Shown in pieces: positions 34,457 through 45,373 of a DNA stretch of 64,000 bases. The translations under genes were made by a program, and so were the position numbers. The stretch comes from Micrasema longulum (lineage: Eukaryota > Arthropoda > Insecta > Trichoptera > Brachycentridae). The notes below the pieces were generated by a model. It was not told where the DNA came from and did not search any database. It saw only the letters and a program-made list of their open reading frames with translations. The DNA is taken from contig JAGVSM010000907.1 in the NCBI GenBank assembly GCA_022494885.1, forward strand, positions 116,306 through 180,305, in the 5' to 3' direction. How positions within the stretch are numbered: the stretch's first letter is position 1; each line of letters begins with the position of its first letter.

Positions 34457-35124
34457 ATCTTTATATACATAATTTCTCTGTACGTGTGATGTCACTGAAC
34501 TCTTTTTAAACGGCTTAACCAATTTACGTGCGGTTTTTAGAGAAACATAGATCTTTGTGCTGTGCGTGTTCGTAGATATCAAAATCTTCAATCTAATATG
34601 TAAAAGAGATGTAAGGAGCATAAATGTTTTATTCATCTATCTACCAGGGTTGCATTCAAGGAGAATGCATTTCCAAAAAAATGGAAAGATGTTGTTTTTT
34701 GTGCATAAAAAAGTTTGTTTTAGAATGTTTACAAACAGCATTTGATCTCAATCAGATTCTTTCCTTGGATTCCTTATAATTTCTACTCATTTATTTATTT
34801 TTGCTGGATTTTTGGTAATACCAAAATAATATTATATTCAATACATTTAAAAAAATCGTATTCCTACAAAAGTACACCTCTCTGTTGGTGAGAAGATCGG
34901 AGTTTGACGTTTGCAAAAAGAATGCCATATTCAAAAAAATATTTATTTTATGTTTTAGAATTCAACCATAAACAAGTACGAAGGTACCTACTTGAATTCA
35001 ATATTTGAATATTAAAATATTTTTTTTTTGAATTTAATCACAAACAAGTATCTAGGTACATACTTATCAATGAAAAGTCTTTTGCCAATGTTCGGACAAG
35101 ACAACGTCTGTCGGGTCCGCTAGT
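34457..35124 (+). mobile_element. Helitron-like non-autonomous element
   Basis: The left side begins TCTTTATATACATAATTTCTC after an A, and the right side ends cggac...gtctgtcgggtccgCTAG followed by T. A short GC stem (cggac/gtccg) just before CTAG and a 5' TC fit Helitron ends, and wording like this is common in moth Helitrons. It lacks TIRs or target duplications and has no Rep/helicase coding. An internal 72-bp direct repeat lies at 34958 and 35030 (gaattcaac/gaatttaat...aggtac). Confidence 0.55.
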
Positions 35125-35939
35125 TTAATATATATCTTTATTAAATTTATCAATTTGAAATTAAGTTACAAATGTTTAACCACAAAATTAATGCTTTAAA
35201 TATTTATTAAAAAAAGTCTTAAAAATAACATTGAAGTTTACAAACTTATTCTGGACAAGAGTAATTAATGAGATTAAGAAATGAGATATAGATAGGTTCA
35301 TATACAGTTCAATATAAATTTAGCACTTAGTGGATAAACAATGTAACATAATATAACAAAAGCATAAGTTAAGGGTTGTCAAGAAACAGTTTCAGGAAAT
35401 GATTTTTCAGTAGAACACAATTATTATTAATTGACTGGATTGAAGTAGACTTCCTTATTTAAACTAATCGACAGGTTATTGAACCCTTAAATATTGGTAT
35501 ATAAACAATAATGAGTTAGAAATATTTGAAGTATTCTCAGAAAAAAAAGATTTGAAAAAAAAGTGGACGGAATACGAGAATATCAGAACAATATCATACG
35601 ATCCTGGTTTATAAGACTCGACTGTTCTTGTCTCGTTTTAGAATGTTGTATACGAGGTGTGTTCGTTATAAATATATAAGATATGGTAAAATGTAATTAG
35701 ATTATTTACAAATCAAGCCACAAAGTTTCCTGACTCCTTGCTTCCCATGTCCATCAACCATTCGCAAATTTTTCTCCCAAAACATGATCTATTTTTGTTT
35801 TCCCAGATTTAAGGCACTGAGTTATATATTAAATTATTCCTTACAAAACTCGTGTTTCATGTGTATGGTGTACCCCGCCTAGGGTACCCCAGTGTACATG
35901 GGTATTTAATGTTTTCTAATATAAGATTGCCTTACATCA

Positions 35940-36240
35940 AGAACTCGTAGAATTTTAAACAACTCTTCACTCAGGGACATATACGGCCTTCTTAGTTTAT
36001 CTGAAAACAGATTTTTCAACTTTTGGCTTCTTGCAGCTCCTCCCAAACTTACACATCCGTCGGCCAAAACAGAATTACAGAGTCCATATGCATGTCTACA
36101 TGCGAAGTGTATATTATGGACTCTGTAATTCTATATCCGATAGACATAGACAGTATATTACACACTAAATAATCAATGTGATTTCTCCAGTTAATGTTCA
36201 CCTAAAGGCAAAAATCCCCAAATATGTAATGCCATTCAAC
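35940..36240 (-). mobile_element. LINE-like fragment
   Basis: On the minus strand NINWRNHIDYL resembles the INW..HIDY segment after the reverse transcriptase fingers of LINEs. Further along, CVSLGGAARSQKLKNLFSDK and MSLSEELFKILRVL form another open stretch of unknown family. The two pieces are joined through an 18-bp hairpin at 36071-36132. Confidence 0.35.
36071..36132. repeat. Perfect 18-bp inverted repeat
   Basis: agaattacagagtccata (36071-36088) and its exact reverse complement (36115-36132) flank a 26-nt spacer. Confidence 0.85.
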
Positions 36241-36539
36241 CTTTTAAGTTGATTATAAGTGGATACAGTTATAAAATCATGTACGGCGGTTATGTACATC
36301 ACTGTTGAATTTAAGTGCTAGATTCGAGGTTAATTGTTTGGTAATATTTGTAGTAAAATGTTCATTGATTCATATTAGTAATTCGTTAAAAAAAAATAAT
36401 AAAAAATGACGCCTGTATTTTTATTCAACACAATATTTTTTAATGCCATTTCGAGCCGCACTGAACATTTTCTTTTACAATATTTCTATAATCTTGACAC
36501 CAGCCATTCGTTAGGAAAGTAATTTCTCAGTATACGGCC

Positions 36540-36615
36540 GAAGTAGCGGTGGTCTACTGGTCTACGAGGCCAGTGCAATCAAACTTTAAACCTCCCTCGG
36601 GTTCAGCTTCCCGCC
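36540..36615 (+). repeat. Possible tRNA-like SINE head
   Basis: gtagcggtggtctactggtc resembles an A-box region and ctcgggttcagcttcccg resembles a B box 55 bp later. No second copy is visible here, so this is tentative. Confidence 0.3.
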
Positions 36616-36929
36616 ACTTCGAAACGTCTAGAAATCTGGAGTTATACGACAACTTTCAATGCCCAAGATAAATAATAAAGTAGAATTTCTCGAAGCTTTG
36701 TGAGGAGATTTATAGTTTACTTTGAGTAAGGTTCCCCCCTCTCCAGAGCAAATAAAGATTTAATGTGTTATGGTTTCTGAGAAAAGAAATGTTTCAGACT
36801 TTGAAAATTAAATTATGTGTAAGTGGCGGTCAAAAGAAACAGGAGGTTTTTCGTACGACCGCGGTAAAATGTCGTATTTAGTGATGCGAATAATCCAAAT
36901 ACGTAGCCAGTTTAAAAAAGATATCATTA

Positions 36930-36990
36930 TCATTCCCCTTTCCACACCCATTGATGCATAGGGTACTACGTTAGTAAACCAAAGGCGGCG
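36930..36990 (-). repeat. SINE family S1 tail fragment
   Basis: ttcccctttccacacccattgatgcatagggtactac matches in reverse the S1 ending (gtgccctatgcatcattagg). Another tail fragment of the same kind is at 37145-37200. Confidence 0.5.
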
Positions 36991-37144
36991 TAGTTCAATC
37001 ATCTTTTAAGAACCAGAAACCTTTGGACGGTAGGCAAAAGAACAAACTTCTTGACCACGGGGCGGAAAAAAATACAAGCAGACTTATTCAAGGCAATCTT
37101 TTTTATTTGACCACCAAAAAGGTTTATATTTCATCAACATCATA

Positions 37145-37240
37145 ATTCACCTCTCCACACCCAGTGGTGCAAAGAGCAGTACATTTGTAAATCAAATGCA
37201 TCGTATAACGATCACATGAAAGTCTGTTTCAGTCCATGAA
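37145..37240 (-). repeat. SINE family S1 tail fragment
   Basis: cacctctccacacccagtggtgcaaagagcagtac followed by acgatcac...aaagtct corresponds in reverse to the S1 body and tail, with substantial divergence. Confidence 0.45.
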
Positions 37241-37299
37241 CAATGAAATATTGCAGTTTAAATATCTTATCGTATTACTGTAGTATCTTATAATCATCG

Positions 37300-37605
37300 T
37301 TACGATTTTTTAAAGTTTTGTAATTTTTAAATTACTCTACCGGTGACGTCATAAGATCTAGTCGGTGAGCTCTACTAATTGGTGAGTTGGTTTCCCGAAA
37401 ACTAAAAATATAACACAACACTCTATCATTGGTTGATTCGGAAAAACTTGCGACGTAGTTCTAAGTACATAGTTAATTTTAATTATTTTTTAAACATTTT
37501 CGAGATATTTCGCCTTAAAATTAAACGCTCTAATTTTTACTGCGTGTAAGAAAAAAATATTTATTCAATTTCCCTTAGCACTGAACCTCCTCATTGAGGA
37601 TAATT
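37300..37605 (+). repeat. Dispersed repeat family F
   Basis: Block order matches 10760-11045: taaattactctaccggtgac with gtcat, gagctctactaattggtgag, attggttgattcgg, cttgcgacgta, tcgagatatttcgcc and tttactgcgtgtaag...caatttccc. Confidence 0.7.
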
Positions 37606-37784
37606 TTGTTCATTTTCCTTTGTAATACTTATAGGGCCATATTACAATGGGAAAGCAGTTAATTTTCAATGAAAAAATCAAATTTTCTGTAAAAACAATT
37701 GAATATTTATGCAAAACATGGCTTGAAACATGTTGAATAATTACAGGTTACCAACAAAGACACACCGAAATCTCAAACAAATAT

Positions 37785-37857
37785 AAACATTAACAAATTA
37801 CAACAAGAATGGAGAATACCTTAAATAAGGGAATATGGAAGTCAAGGCATTTACCCA
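37785..37857 (+). mobile_element. Foldback family A end fragment
   Basis: aacaaattacaacaagaatg followed by gagaatacc and ggaatatggaagtcaaggca match the subterminal part of family A. It breaks off directly at a LINE 3' UTR. Confidence 0.55.
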
Positions 37858-37985
37858 TTTAGTCCCTTATGTTTGTCAATGCTTCTTTTCTTTTTTTTTA
37901 TGTTTTAAACTATTCTTGTAGTGTAATATTTAAACCCTATAAGTTGTATACATGGGCAATGTCCGTTAATAAATAAATAAATATA
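37858..37985 (+). mobile_element. LINE 3' UTR fragment
   Basis: ccttatgtttgtcaatgctt followed by the tttatgttttaaac, tttaaaccctata and aatgtccgttaataaataaa phrases reproduces, in the opposite orientation, the 3' UTR of the LINE at 26936-27060. Only the UTR and tail are present: a heavily 5'-truncated insertion. Confidence 0.75.
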
Positions 37986-38230
37986 TCTTTAATTTATTTA
38001 AAAATAAATAAAGACTTATTATTTCTGGCTGCGATACGATCCAACTTACTTTTTAATGATGCACACTCCTGTACGCTTACTCCCACACTAATACACATAA
38101 ACACACATCTACTCTCATACAAATACACATAAGCACATCCTTTTGTTGTAACACAATTTGATAATATGTATGATTTTATTAAGAAACTTTGCTGGTCTGT
38201 CTTTCAACTGTTTTTTTTTTAATGTTAATA
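37986..38230 (+). repeat. Repeat family E copy
   Basis: tatttctggctgcgatacga, then cacataagcacatccttttg and ttgtaacacaatttgataat, repeat the order seen at 7395-7620. The LINE-like coding part seen there is not preserved here. Confidence 0.6.
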
Positions 38231-38429
38231 TATGATTGTCGATTGTTTCTTTAAAATTAATAAATAAATACCGCACAGCGCGTCTGAGAACATAATGGTT
38301 CTTGGCGGTGCCCCCATAAACGGAAAAGTCAATCGCTGCCGAACGAGAAAAGCTTCCCAATAGAACTCTCTGTAATCAGGTAGTCTTTGCATCTTTATAC
38401 TGAAATAAGGTAATTCAGAAATATGTAAT

Positions 38430-38680
38430 ATGCACTTAATTGTATTGAGAAGAGAAGTAAATTCTTCACTGACTGGGATAAAACTTATTGGACACGATCA
38501 ATTCGTCGAAAGGATTACTAAACTTTTTAAAAGGCTTGAAATTATTTGTAGAAGCCACCAGATCTGTTTATTTGACAGGACCTTTAACAGGGCCACGGAT
38601 AGTAGCGAGAAACTACATTCGGTAATCATAGAGAAAGGGAAAAGGACAAGACCATATATGATGTGTTCAGAAGAATGATT
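38430..38680 (+). other. Unrecognised 82-codon frame
   Basis: The frame starts at 38430 and contains LIGHDQFVERITKLFKRLEI. It is Lys/Arg-rich with no family I recognise and no obvious splice context. It is possibly transposon-derived or a chance frame. Confidence 0.15.
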
Positions 38681-38974
38681 AGGATATCGGCAGCACGAAA
38701 GGGAACCAACAATATTAAAAACAAATCATTTGTTATTAAATTTACTATGACCCGATAAAAACTGCGTAGTCCAGTAATCAGGGATAAATTAAAAAAAGAT
38801 TTTAAGCCTAATAAATAAAGTGCCCTGAAGAGCAGTCATCTGTAAAATATTAAAATTTTATTTTAAAAGATAAATATTTGAGTGCTTATAATTTACTAAA
38901 ATATTAAAATTTTCAGACAATTTCCTAAAAGTCGTAAATAACTTGCGCTGGAAAAACTAAAATCGAGTTGTGGT

Positions 38975-39048
38975 AAGGTGAGTTTTGAGCCTCGGACCTT
39001 TGGCCCATGAGTCCACAATAGAACCACGGGGCCACAACCCGGTTCTCA
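38975..39048 (-). repeat. tRNA-derived SINE (family S2)
   Basis: In reverse orientation it reads gggttgtggccccgtggttc...gtggactcatggg...aaggtccgaggctcaaaac. It shares head layout with copies at 43045-43130, 58850-58920 and 60705-60785, and has a decayed B box. Confidence 0.6.
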
Positions 39049-39665
39049 TTTATTTATCAGTATTTCATTATTCCAACTTTTCAGATTCGTTAGTCGCGTC
39101 GCATCTCTAGTCATTTGAGGACAAACAGACATGTAGGATATTTTTTTTTTTCATTCAATCTCCCGTCCTATAAGTGGCTCGGTAACCAACCAATAGTCTG
39201 GGCTTATTTATCGACGTTGTGTATTTCTGAAATCAGTTTTAGTAATAGGACAAGTTTGGTCCATATACACTATATCCAGGAATGTTTAAATTATTTTTGT
39301 TATTTATTTAATTTTGGAACAGTAAAAAAGAACACTCACACAGACGCATACAAAATAAAATATAACTGAGCCAGTAATCCTTTAAAAACTGATCACAGTA
39401 TGCGAGATAGGAAAGTCATAAGAAAATAAAAAAATTAAGTGAAATGCAAAAAAAATGCCTTGAGCAACAACAACTGGAAATGCCTTATTTTATTCATTTA
39501 AATAAACATTAAATACAAAATAAAAACATTAAATCGAATTACAAATATACTTTCGTATGTATATTATTTTACACGTTACTACAGCTATACGTGAGCAAAT
39601 CGCTCGTCTTAATGGGGGGTTTTAATTGTAATTTTTGTAATTTTTATAGATATAGTAACAGCAAT

Positions 39666-40581
39666 GAGCATGAAAAAACTGAAAGGCTTAAGAATGGGAG
39701 CAAAAATGGGTGATTTAAAAGTCAATTGTCTTTTGTATGCTGACGATGCTGTACTCCTTGCTAATAACAAAGAGGAACTGCAATTCTTGGTAACAAAGGT
39801 CTACGATGTATGCAAGAGAAGCGATTTGCTGATGAATGTCGATAAATCGAATGTGATGGTTTTTGAAAGAAATGAAAGGATGACTAAATGTGAAATCACT
39901 GTGAATGGAGTTATACTAAAACAAGTACAGGAATTTGTGTATCTGGGAAGTATGTTCACTAGGGATGGAATGACTGAGAAAGATATTGAAAGGAAGGTAA
40001 GTGCCGGGAACAGAGTGAGCGGTGCACTTAAATCGACCTTGGCAAATAAATGCTTGTCACAAGAGGCAAAATTGGCAGTTCACAACGGAGTCCTGGTCCC
40101 ATCCTTGATGTATGGGAGCGAAGTATGGACTTGGAAAAACAGGGATGAAAGTAAGCTGAATGCTGTCGAAATGCGATCTCTCAGGCGAATGTGTGGTAAA
40201 ACTATGTACGATAGATGCACAAATGTTGAGATCCGTACATTGTGTAAGGCTGAGACAAGCACTATCGACAAAATCAAGAAAGGAGCTCTGCGCTGGTTTG
40301 GACATGTAGAACGAATGGACAGCGAGAGAACGGCTAAGAATATTTACAATGCGAATGTTGATGGATGCAGAAATAGAGGAAGACCGAGAAAGACATGGCA
40401 TGACCAAATCCAACAAATACCTAAAGATGGACATGTCAGAATAATCGGCGCGCGTGCATGAGAAGATGTATGAATGTAGAGGAAGCGAGATCCGTATGCA
40501 AAGATAGAGTGTTGTGGCGTTCTATCCTCTCTGCCTACCCTTACGGGGAAACGGCGTGATGGTTTATTTGTTTTGTTTGTT
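39666..40581 (+). mobile_element. 5'-truncated RTE-like LINE with 13-bp target duplication
   Basis: A perfect 13-bp direct repeat, tagtaacagcaat, lies at 39653-39665 and 40582-40594. The insertion holds the 3' half of the reverse transcriptase: LKVNCLLYADDAVLLA (catalytic YADD), EFVYLGSMFTRDG, MYGSEVWTW, LRWFGHVERMD and GRPRKTWHDQIQQ. A deletion near 40440 shifts the frame; the last part reads RACMRRCMNVEEARSVCKDR and WRSILSAYPYGETA with stop at 40557-40559. It ends tttgttttgtttgttt. The first ATG of the open frame (39664) straddles the target duplication, so it is not the element's own start. It is the best-preserved LINE copy in the window. Confidence 0.9.
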
Positions 40582-41234
40582 TAGTAACAGCAATATTAAA
40601 TATAGTAATAGCTTTTAAAGAAGACTAGGGAAAATTTACTAATCTGCTTTCCTTCCATGCTTTTATTTGCTTATTACATATCTTGAAACTTTGATATTTT
40701 TTGATTATTTATTTTTATATGATTAAATTTAGTATACAATGTTATTTGGCATATTATTTGTTACTTCAATTTGTTACTTAATAAATCAAATCTGAGATAT
40801 TAATTATCATTTCAATTATGTTTTTGTATTATTTTCTTTTGATTTCAATGATTCTTTTATTTTATACATTTGATTATGTATGTAACTAAGTTTGTGAAAT
40901 GTATATTTTTATATGTATATCTAATTATTTTTTTATGTTATCTTCTTTCGAATGCTACTATTTGTTGTTTTATTCTTTATTAGTTAAACATTATTTTTCT
41001 AAATAGATTTTCTACCGCATCAAATGTTATTATAATTTAACTTATTAAACGACATATTTTTTAGTATTGTGGATTAGCACGGGCACAGCCTAAAAAACCT
41101 TTAAAAGTCGATGAATTTGTAAACAAGTGTTATTTTGAATGACTAAATATAATGCATTTTATTCTCGTCTTTAATTATCTTAAAGGAAAATCAATTAAAA
41201 TTGGAATAAATATGCTTATTTAGTTTTCTTTTAA

Positions 41235-41620
41235 AAAATACGATTTTTTTAATGATCGCAAAACAAAATTCGTACCAAACAGTGACACGTTATGAATGCA
41301 TTTGTTTCTCAATAATCACTCGTGGATTTTCTGGGTCCCTAATGCAATGCAATTTTGGCGATTAACGAAATCATCAAGATGAAAATAAGCCTCATCGCTA
41401 AAAATGATTTTGTTACAAAAAACAACATCCATTTGTTATTATTCCGTAATCCATGTAACGAATATGTTATGAAATATTCAACTTCATTTTTAATAACCTA
41501 GAACTGTCTATCACGTTGTTTTTTTTTTGTTGGCAACACTTTGCAACGCTAATGGCGCAACATTCAAATCCTGCGTGAATTTTGGGGCATCCTTTGAAAA
41601 AAATCCGTGCGTTTTTTTAT
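41235..41620 (-). pseudogene. Tc1/mariner-superfamily transposase remnant
   Basis: Minus-strand translation gives IIFSDEAYFHLDDFVNRQNC followed by ALGTQKIHE and KCIHNVSLFGTNF. FSDEA-F-L-GFVN-QN-R-WG-ENP followed by H...V-VW is the segment with the first catalytic Asp in IS630/Tc1-like transposases. It is frameshifted and lacks the other catalytic residues. Confidence 0.65.
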
Positions 41621-42534
41621 AAAATGTTTATGTCAATTTTAATTACTCCCTAGAATGTGAAACCCAATCTTTGTCTACAAACAAATATATTTTTTGTCTT
41701 TTTTATATCAATAGTTGAAACGGTTATATTTTATAAGAATATTTAATAAAGTTTGAAGGCGCTTGCGGTGGCGTTGTAAGCGGAGCTTCAATTAAAAATT
41801 ACACCTAAGAGCCGTGATAAAATTCCTCCAATTACTTATTTAGAAATAATATAACAGGTTTTATACGTTTCCATTTCCCTAAAGAGAATATTATCATGTA
41901 GATATGACTCGTATTTCAAATTTTATTAACTCAGGAAATTGCCAGGGACGTAGTTCAGAATTAATGTAACAACCCTTAAAGTGGATTTAATATTCACGTA
42001 GCTAACCATAACGTATCCTTCTGAAAACCTGTTTCAAAGTTATCCTTTTATTTATTTATGAAAACACGGGAATAACTTATTGAAACAAAACACATTCAAA
42101 TGACTTATTCACAGATTATCCGCAGCTTCATTTGTTTGGTATCTTGTACAAATAATGAGAGTAATAGACAGGTTTGGAAGCTTACAATGCTGACATTGCT
42201 TTTTACGTTTTCTAAAAGTATGAAATTTTTTAAATTAAGATTTCTTTATTAATAAACAGGTATACTTACTTTAAATGGCACAATAAATGTTTTACTTATA
42301 TTTTTTTACCCCACGAAAAAAATTACACAGCATTTAAAATGTGACTCTAATTTCATTCAATCAAAACAAATAAGAAGCGAAATCAATATTTCTAGTCATT
42401 TCCAAGGCGAGGAAAAACAGCGGTTTTGCATTGATATATTATATGTATGCACTAAATGCAGCACTAAGTACCCGTCTCGTGTTCCATTTAACTTAAGTTA
42501 CGAAATTAAACTTGTAGTCAGTAAATGTGAAGCA

Positions 42535-42861
42535 ACATACAGCTTTGAATTCACAGTAAACTGGTATAGACAGTTAGTCTGTTTTACTCTACTATTTGCT
42601 AGGCGATGTTGAACATACTTTCAAAAATTAATTCCTATTTAACTATACCTCAGTACGGGTTTAATTTTTTTTAAATAAAAATTAAATATTTGCCTTCTTA
42701 TGATTAACCCAGATATTTCAATTTTGAAGCACTGAGGTAATTAAAAAGAGATAACGCTTCACAGAATGACAGGTTCAAATTATGCTGTCGTACAAAACGC
42801 GCAGTAGCGTAAAAAATACTTACTGTCTATGCCAGTTTACTGTGAATTCGAAGCTGTATGT
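42535..42861. mobile_element. Small MITE with 38-bp inverted ends
   Basis: 42535-42572 (acatacagctttgaattcac, then agtaaactggtatagaca) and 42824-42861 are reverse complements with two mismatches. The 250-bp centre is non-coding. The high arm identity suggests a fairly recent insertion. Confidence 0.75.
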
Positions 42862-43044
42862 CGTGCTCTTTTAGGCTGCTTTACATTGACTGACCGTTGC
42901 GCGTGTAATACTATATCCCAGCAAATAAAATATAAGTTCGGTAGCCTAAGTTAAATGGAACACAAGACGGTTATAGTATAGTACCGCATATAAATGTTTT
43001 GAAGCCATTTTCTTTCAAACCTAAATAACAGTGTTACGAAATGA

Positions 43045-43130
43045 AAAACGACCAGTGGTAGAGAGGAAATCGAACCTGGGACCTTCTGCTGCAGAGTTCG
43101 CGACACTACCCACGGGACCACAACCCGTTT
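43045..43130 (-). repeat. tRNA-derived SINE (family S2)
   Basis: In reverse it reads gggttgtggtcccgtgggta...gtcgcgaactctgcagcagaaggtcccaggttcgatttcct: a clear A-box region, stem-loop-like middle and a near-perfect B box. Confidence 0.75.
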
Positions 43131-43174
43131 TATGGCATTCAATATTTGTTTCCTAGTTTCCTAATGACCCAAGT

Positions 43175-43520
43175 TTAATTCTATGACAAAACGTCGCGTT
43201 GTTTTCGATACAAAATTTATCTATAAAATATCAAACTATAAAGTAGATACTAACCTCCTCAATAAAATACGGATAAATGCGGGATTGAGAACACTCCGAA
43301 ATCGGGACTTATTTAAACTGCTTTTGTTTTCTAGTAATGCTACACGCCACGCACATATGGCCCGCATGTGTTGGGAATATAATACATTCTGCCAAAAAAC
43401 AAAATTATCATTTTTTTTAACGATACTCTCTCAACTTTTGCGAATAACCTCTTTGGAATAAATTATAGTTTATTGCATTGTATACCGGATAATTAATTTT
43501 GAAAAATAAATAAATTTAAA
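43175..43520 (+). mobile_element. LINE C-terminal fragment with A-rich tail
   Basis: The frame 43183-43461 reads RRVVFDTKFIYKISNYKVDT, LLNKIRINAGLRTLRNRDLF and MARMCWEYNTFC. The F..K..N..ID...LL..I...P....R...F....T........MC..YN pattern is the C terminus of Jockey/CR1 LINE proteins. It ends in aaataaataaattt before the SINE at 43550. Confidence 0.7.
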
Positions 43521-43549
43521 AAAAAAACAACAAATTCTATCTATTAATT

Positions 43550-43740
43550 GGCGGCCTCCGTGGTGTAGTGGTCAAGACGCTTGACTCACACACGAAAGGT
43601 TCCGGGTTCGATTCCCGGTGAGAACACAAAAAAATTAAAAAATGTGTATTTTCTCAAGCCTGGGTGTTCTGTGAAGTAATTCACCACTGTAATTGGGCCT
43701 CCTGGCCTGTTGTGGTGCAAAAATAAATAAAATAAAAATA
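43550..43740 (+). repeat. tRNA-Val-like SINE (family S3), plus copy
   Basis: The head has an A box in ccgtggtgtagtggtcaaga, an anticodon-arm-like gactcacacacgaaagg resembling tRNA-Val(CAC), and a B box in gggttcgattcccggtgaga. The body (caagcctgggtgttct, cactgtaattgggcctcctg) ends gttgtggtgcaaaaataaat. A full antisense copy is at 57960-58141. Confidence 0.9.
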
Positions 43741-44269
43741 AGTGTTATTCTATAATTGTATGTGAAATTGTATCGACAAATAACTTCAAATTGTATGTTT
43801 CGTTGTTACCTTATAAAATAAAATATGAAATTTGTTTTAAAAAAATATAAATATAGTAAAAGCTATGTACTCGAATATATACGAATATATACGAAATAAT
43901 TAATAAATAATAATATATTAAAAAAGTGTGTTATCAAATCACTGTTTTGCAAATCGTCGATTATACCTGCTTTGTCATATTTATAGATCAAAAGTATTAA
44001 AGTTTTCATATTACATCGAAATAGTGTTAAATCCCGGTTTTATAGAACTGTACAAGGTACACGTAACCGACGAACATTAAATTTATAGTCAAGCGTAAAA
44101 TATTTATGTAGTAGTTTAACTTTTCATCCGCTTGAATGAGCCTTTGTCTACGTAAGTCATGGGTATAGTCCATAACTGACTATTTTGTGTATAGGTTTGA
44201 TTAAATATTTACAAAACAATATTTATTTTCTAATGAAAAGACAACACTTATAGTAAAGAGTGTCCAAAA

Positions 44270-44458
44270 ATTTAAATTCAACTGCTCATGGAACGGCAGA
44301 TGCTTGGTGCGAGTCATGGAGATAGAATAAGGAACGAAGCAGTTAGACGAAGCACCAAAGTTGCTGATGTCACGAACTGTGTGGCAGAACGAAAGCTGTA
44401 ATGGGCAGCACATATGGTTAGACAAACGCTCAGAGTAATAATGCGTACCTAAGGAGAA
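44270..44458 (+). mobile_element. LINE C-terminal fragment (DRIRNE type)
   Basis: The frame reads MERQMLGASHGDRIRNEAVR, RSTKVADVTNCVAERKL, a stop, WAAHMVRQT. E-R-MLG-S--DRIRNE-IR-RTKV-D-----KLKW-WAGH is the C-terminal hallmark of a common insect RTE/BovB-related LINE. Only about 60 codons are kept. Confidence 0.75.
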
Positions 44459-45022
44459 GCCCTAACACCATGTTTCATAGAACGCAAGCAATGTTGAATA
44501 TTTTAAATAATCCCACTTTGCCTGTTTATCTGAGAGAGCTCATCCAACCTCTTTCACAAGACGGACTATCTCTTCGTTCTATTACGAGAGAACCTTTTTC
44601 ATACCCTATCATCGCTCTAATTTTCTTGCCTCCTCTTTCACAGTAGTAGCCGCTCGATTGTGGAATAATCTACCCACTAATGTTAGAGACGCCCCTTCTT
44701 TATATACATTTAAGTCAAGATTGAAATGTCACTGTCTAAATATTTAAATTGTTCCTTTACCCTTCTTCTTTCCTTCCCATCCCCTCTCCTCGCTTCAGAG
44801 TATAGTGTTATTTTTTTTTTATGTATATATTTATTTTTGTTAATCTTTGCTTTTAATTTTTGTATAAAATTGTAAGATTCAATATGTCCATGTATTTACA
44901 ATTTTCTCAAACTGAACGGTTTGGGTAGGTAGGAAGTAATTGCCTTAAGGCAATATGCCCGCCCTTATATGTTTATATATTGTATATGTAAATAAAGTGT
45001 CAAATAAAAATAAATAAATAAA
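44459..45022 (+). mobile_element. LINE 3' end, CR1/Jockey-like
   Basis: A short coding part reads STVVAARLWNNLPTNVRDAP and then SLYTFKSRLKCHCLNI with stop, the classical A-RLWN-LP--VR--PS---FK--LK terminus. A 270-bp 3' UTR ends in caaataaaaataaataaata. It directly abuts the preceding LINE fragment, indicating nested or adjacent insertion. Confidence 0.75.
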
Positions 45023-45151
45023 ATGTTGGATAGCAACAAGTTGGCGGCCATTTATTTTGTTTGACAACAAACACAACGGTTCTATCAGATGCTTTTGTCG
45101 CTGTGCTTAGCTTTGTTTGTAAATAACTTAGATGTTTACGTTATAATAAAT

Positions 45152-45221
45152 ATGGTGAATTGCATATGTTTGGTTACAGAATTAGAAGCGTTAAAGGTGT
45201 TAAAGGAATTAGTTTTCACAG
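45152..45221 (+). pseudogene. THAP-domain-like first exon with broken frame
   Basis: ATG at 45152 opens MVNCIC. One base out of frame, the rest reads GYRIRSVKGVKGISFHR and ends at a good donor (cacag|gtaatt). MVN-C....KG-SFHRF is the classic start of a THAP zinc finger, with a first-exon splice at this position in many THAP genes. Upstream ggcggccattt and GC-rich DNA look promoter-like. A missing base and Tyr in place of Cys argue for a decayed THAP/P-element-type copy. Confidence 0.45.
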
Positions 45222-45373
45222 GTAATTGATTTCGAGTATTTTCCCATGATTTACATTGATTTTTGGCATTTATTGTCTCGACACGTGTATTGTGTTGCTT
45301 AAAAACAATTGACAAATTATCTACACTTCTTAATGTTTATTTTTTGGAAATTTATTTATAGAATTTTAAATTG

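Noticed and set aside
43550..43640. Functional tRNA-Val gene
   Set aside because: The acceptor stem does not close, the sequence continues into a SINE body with an A-rich end, and there is a second dispersed copy.
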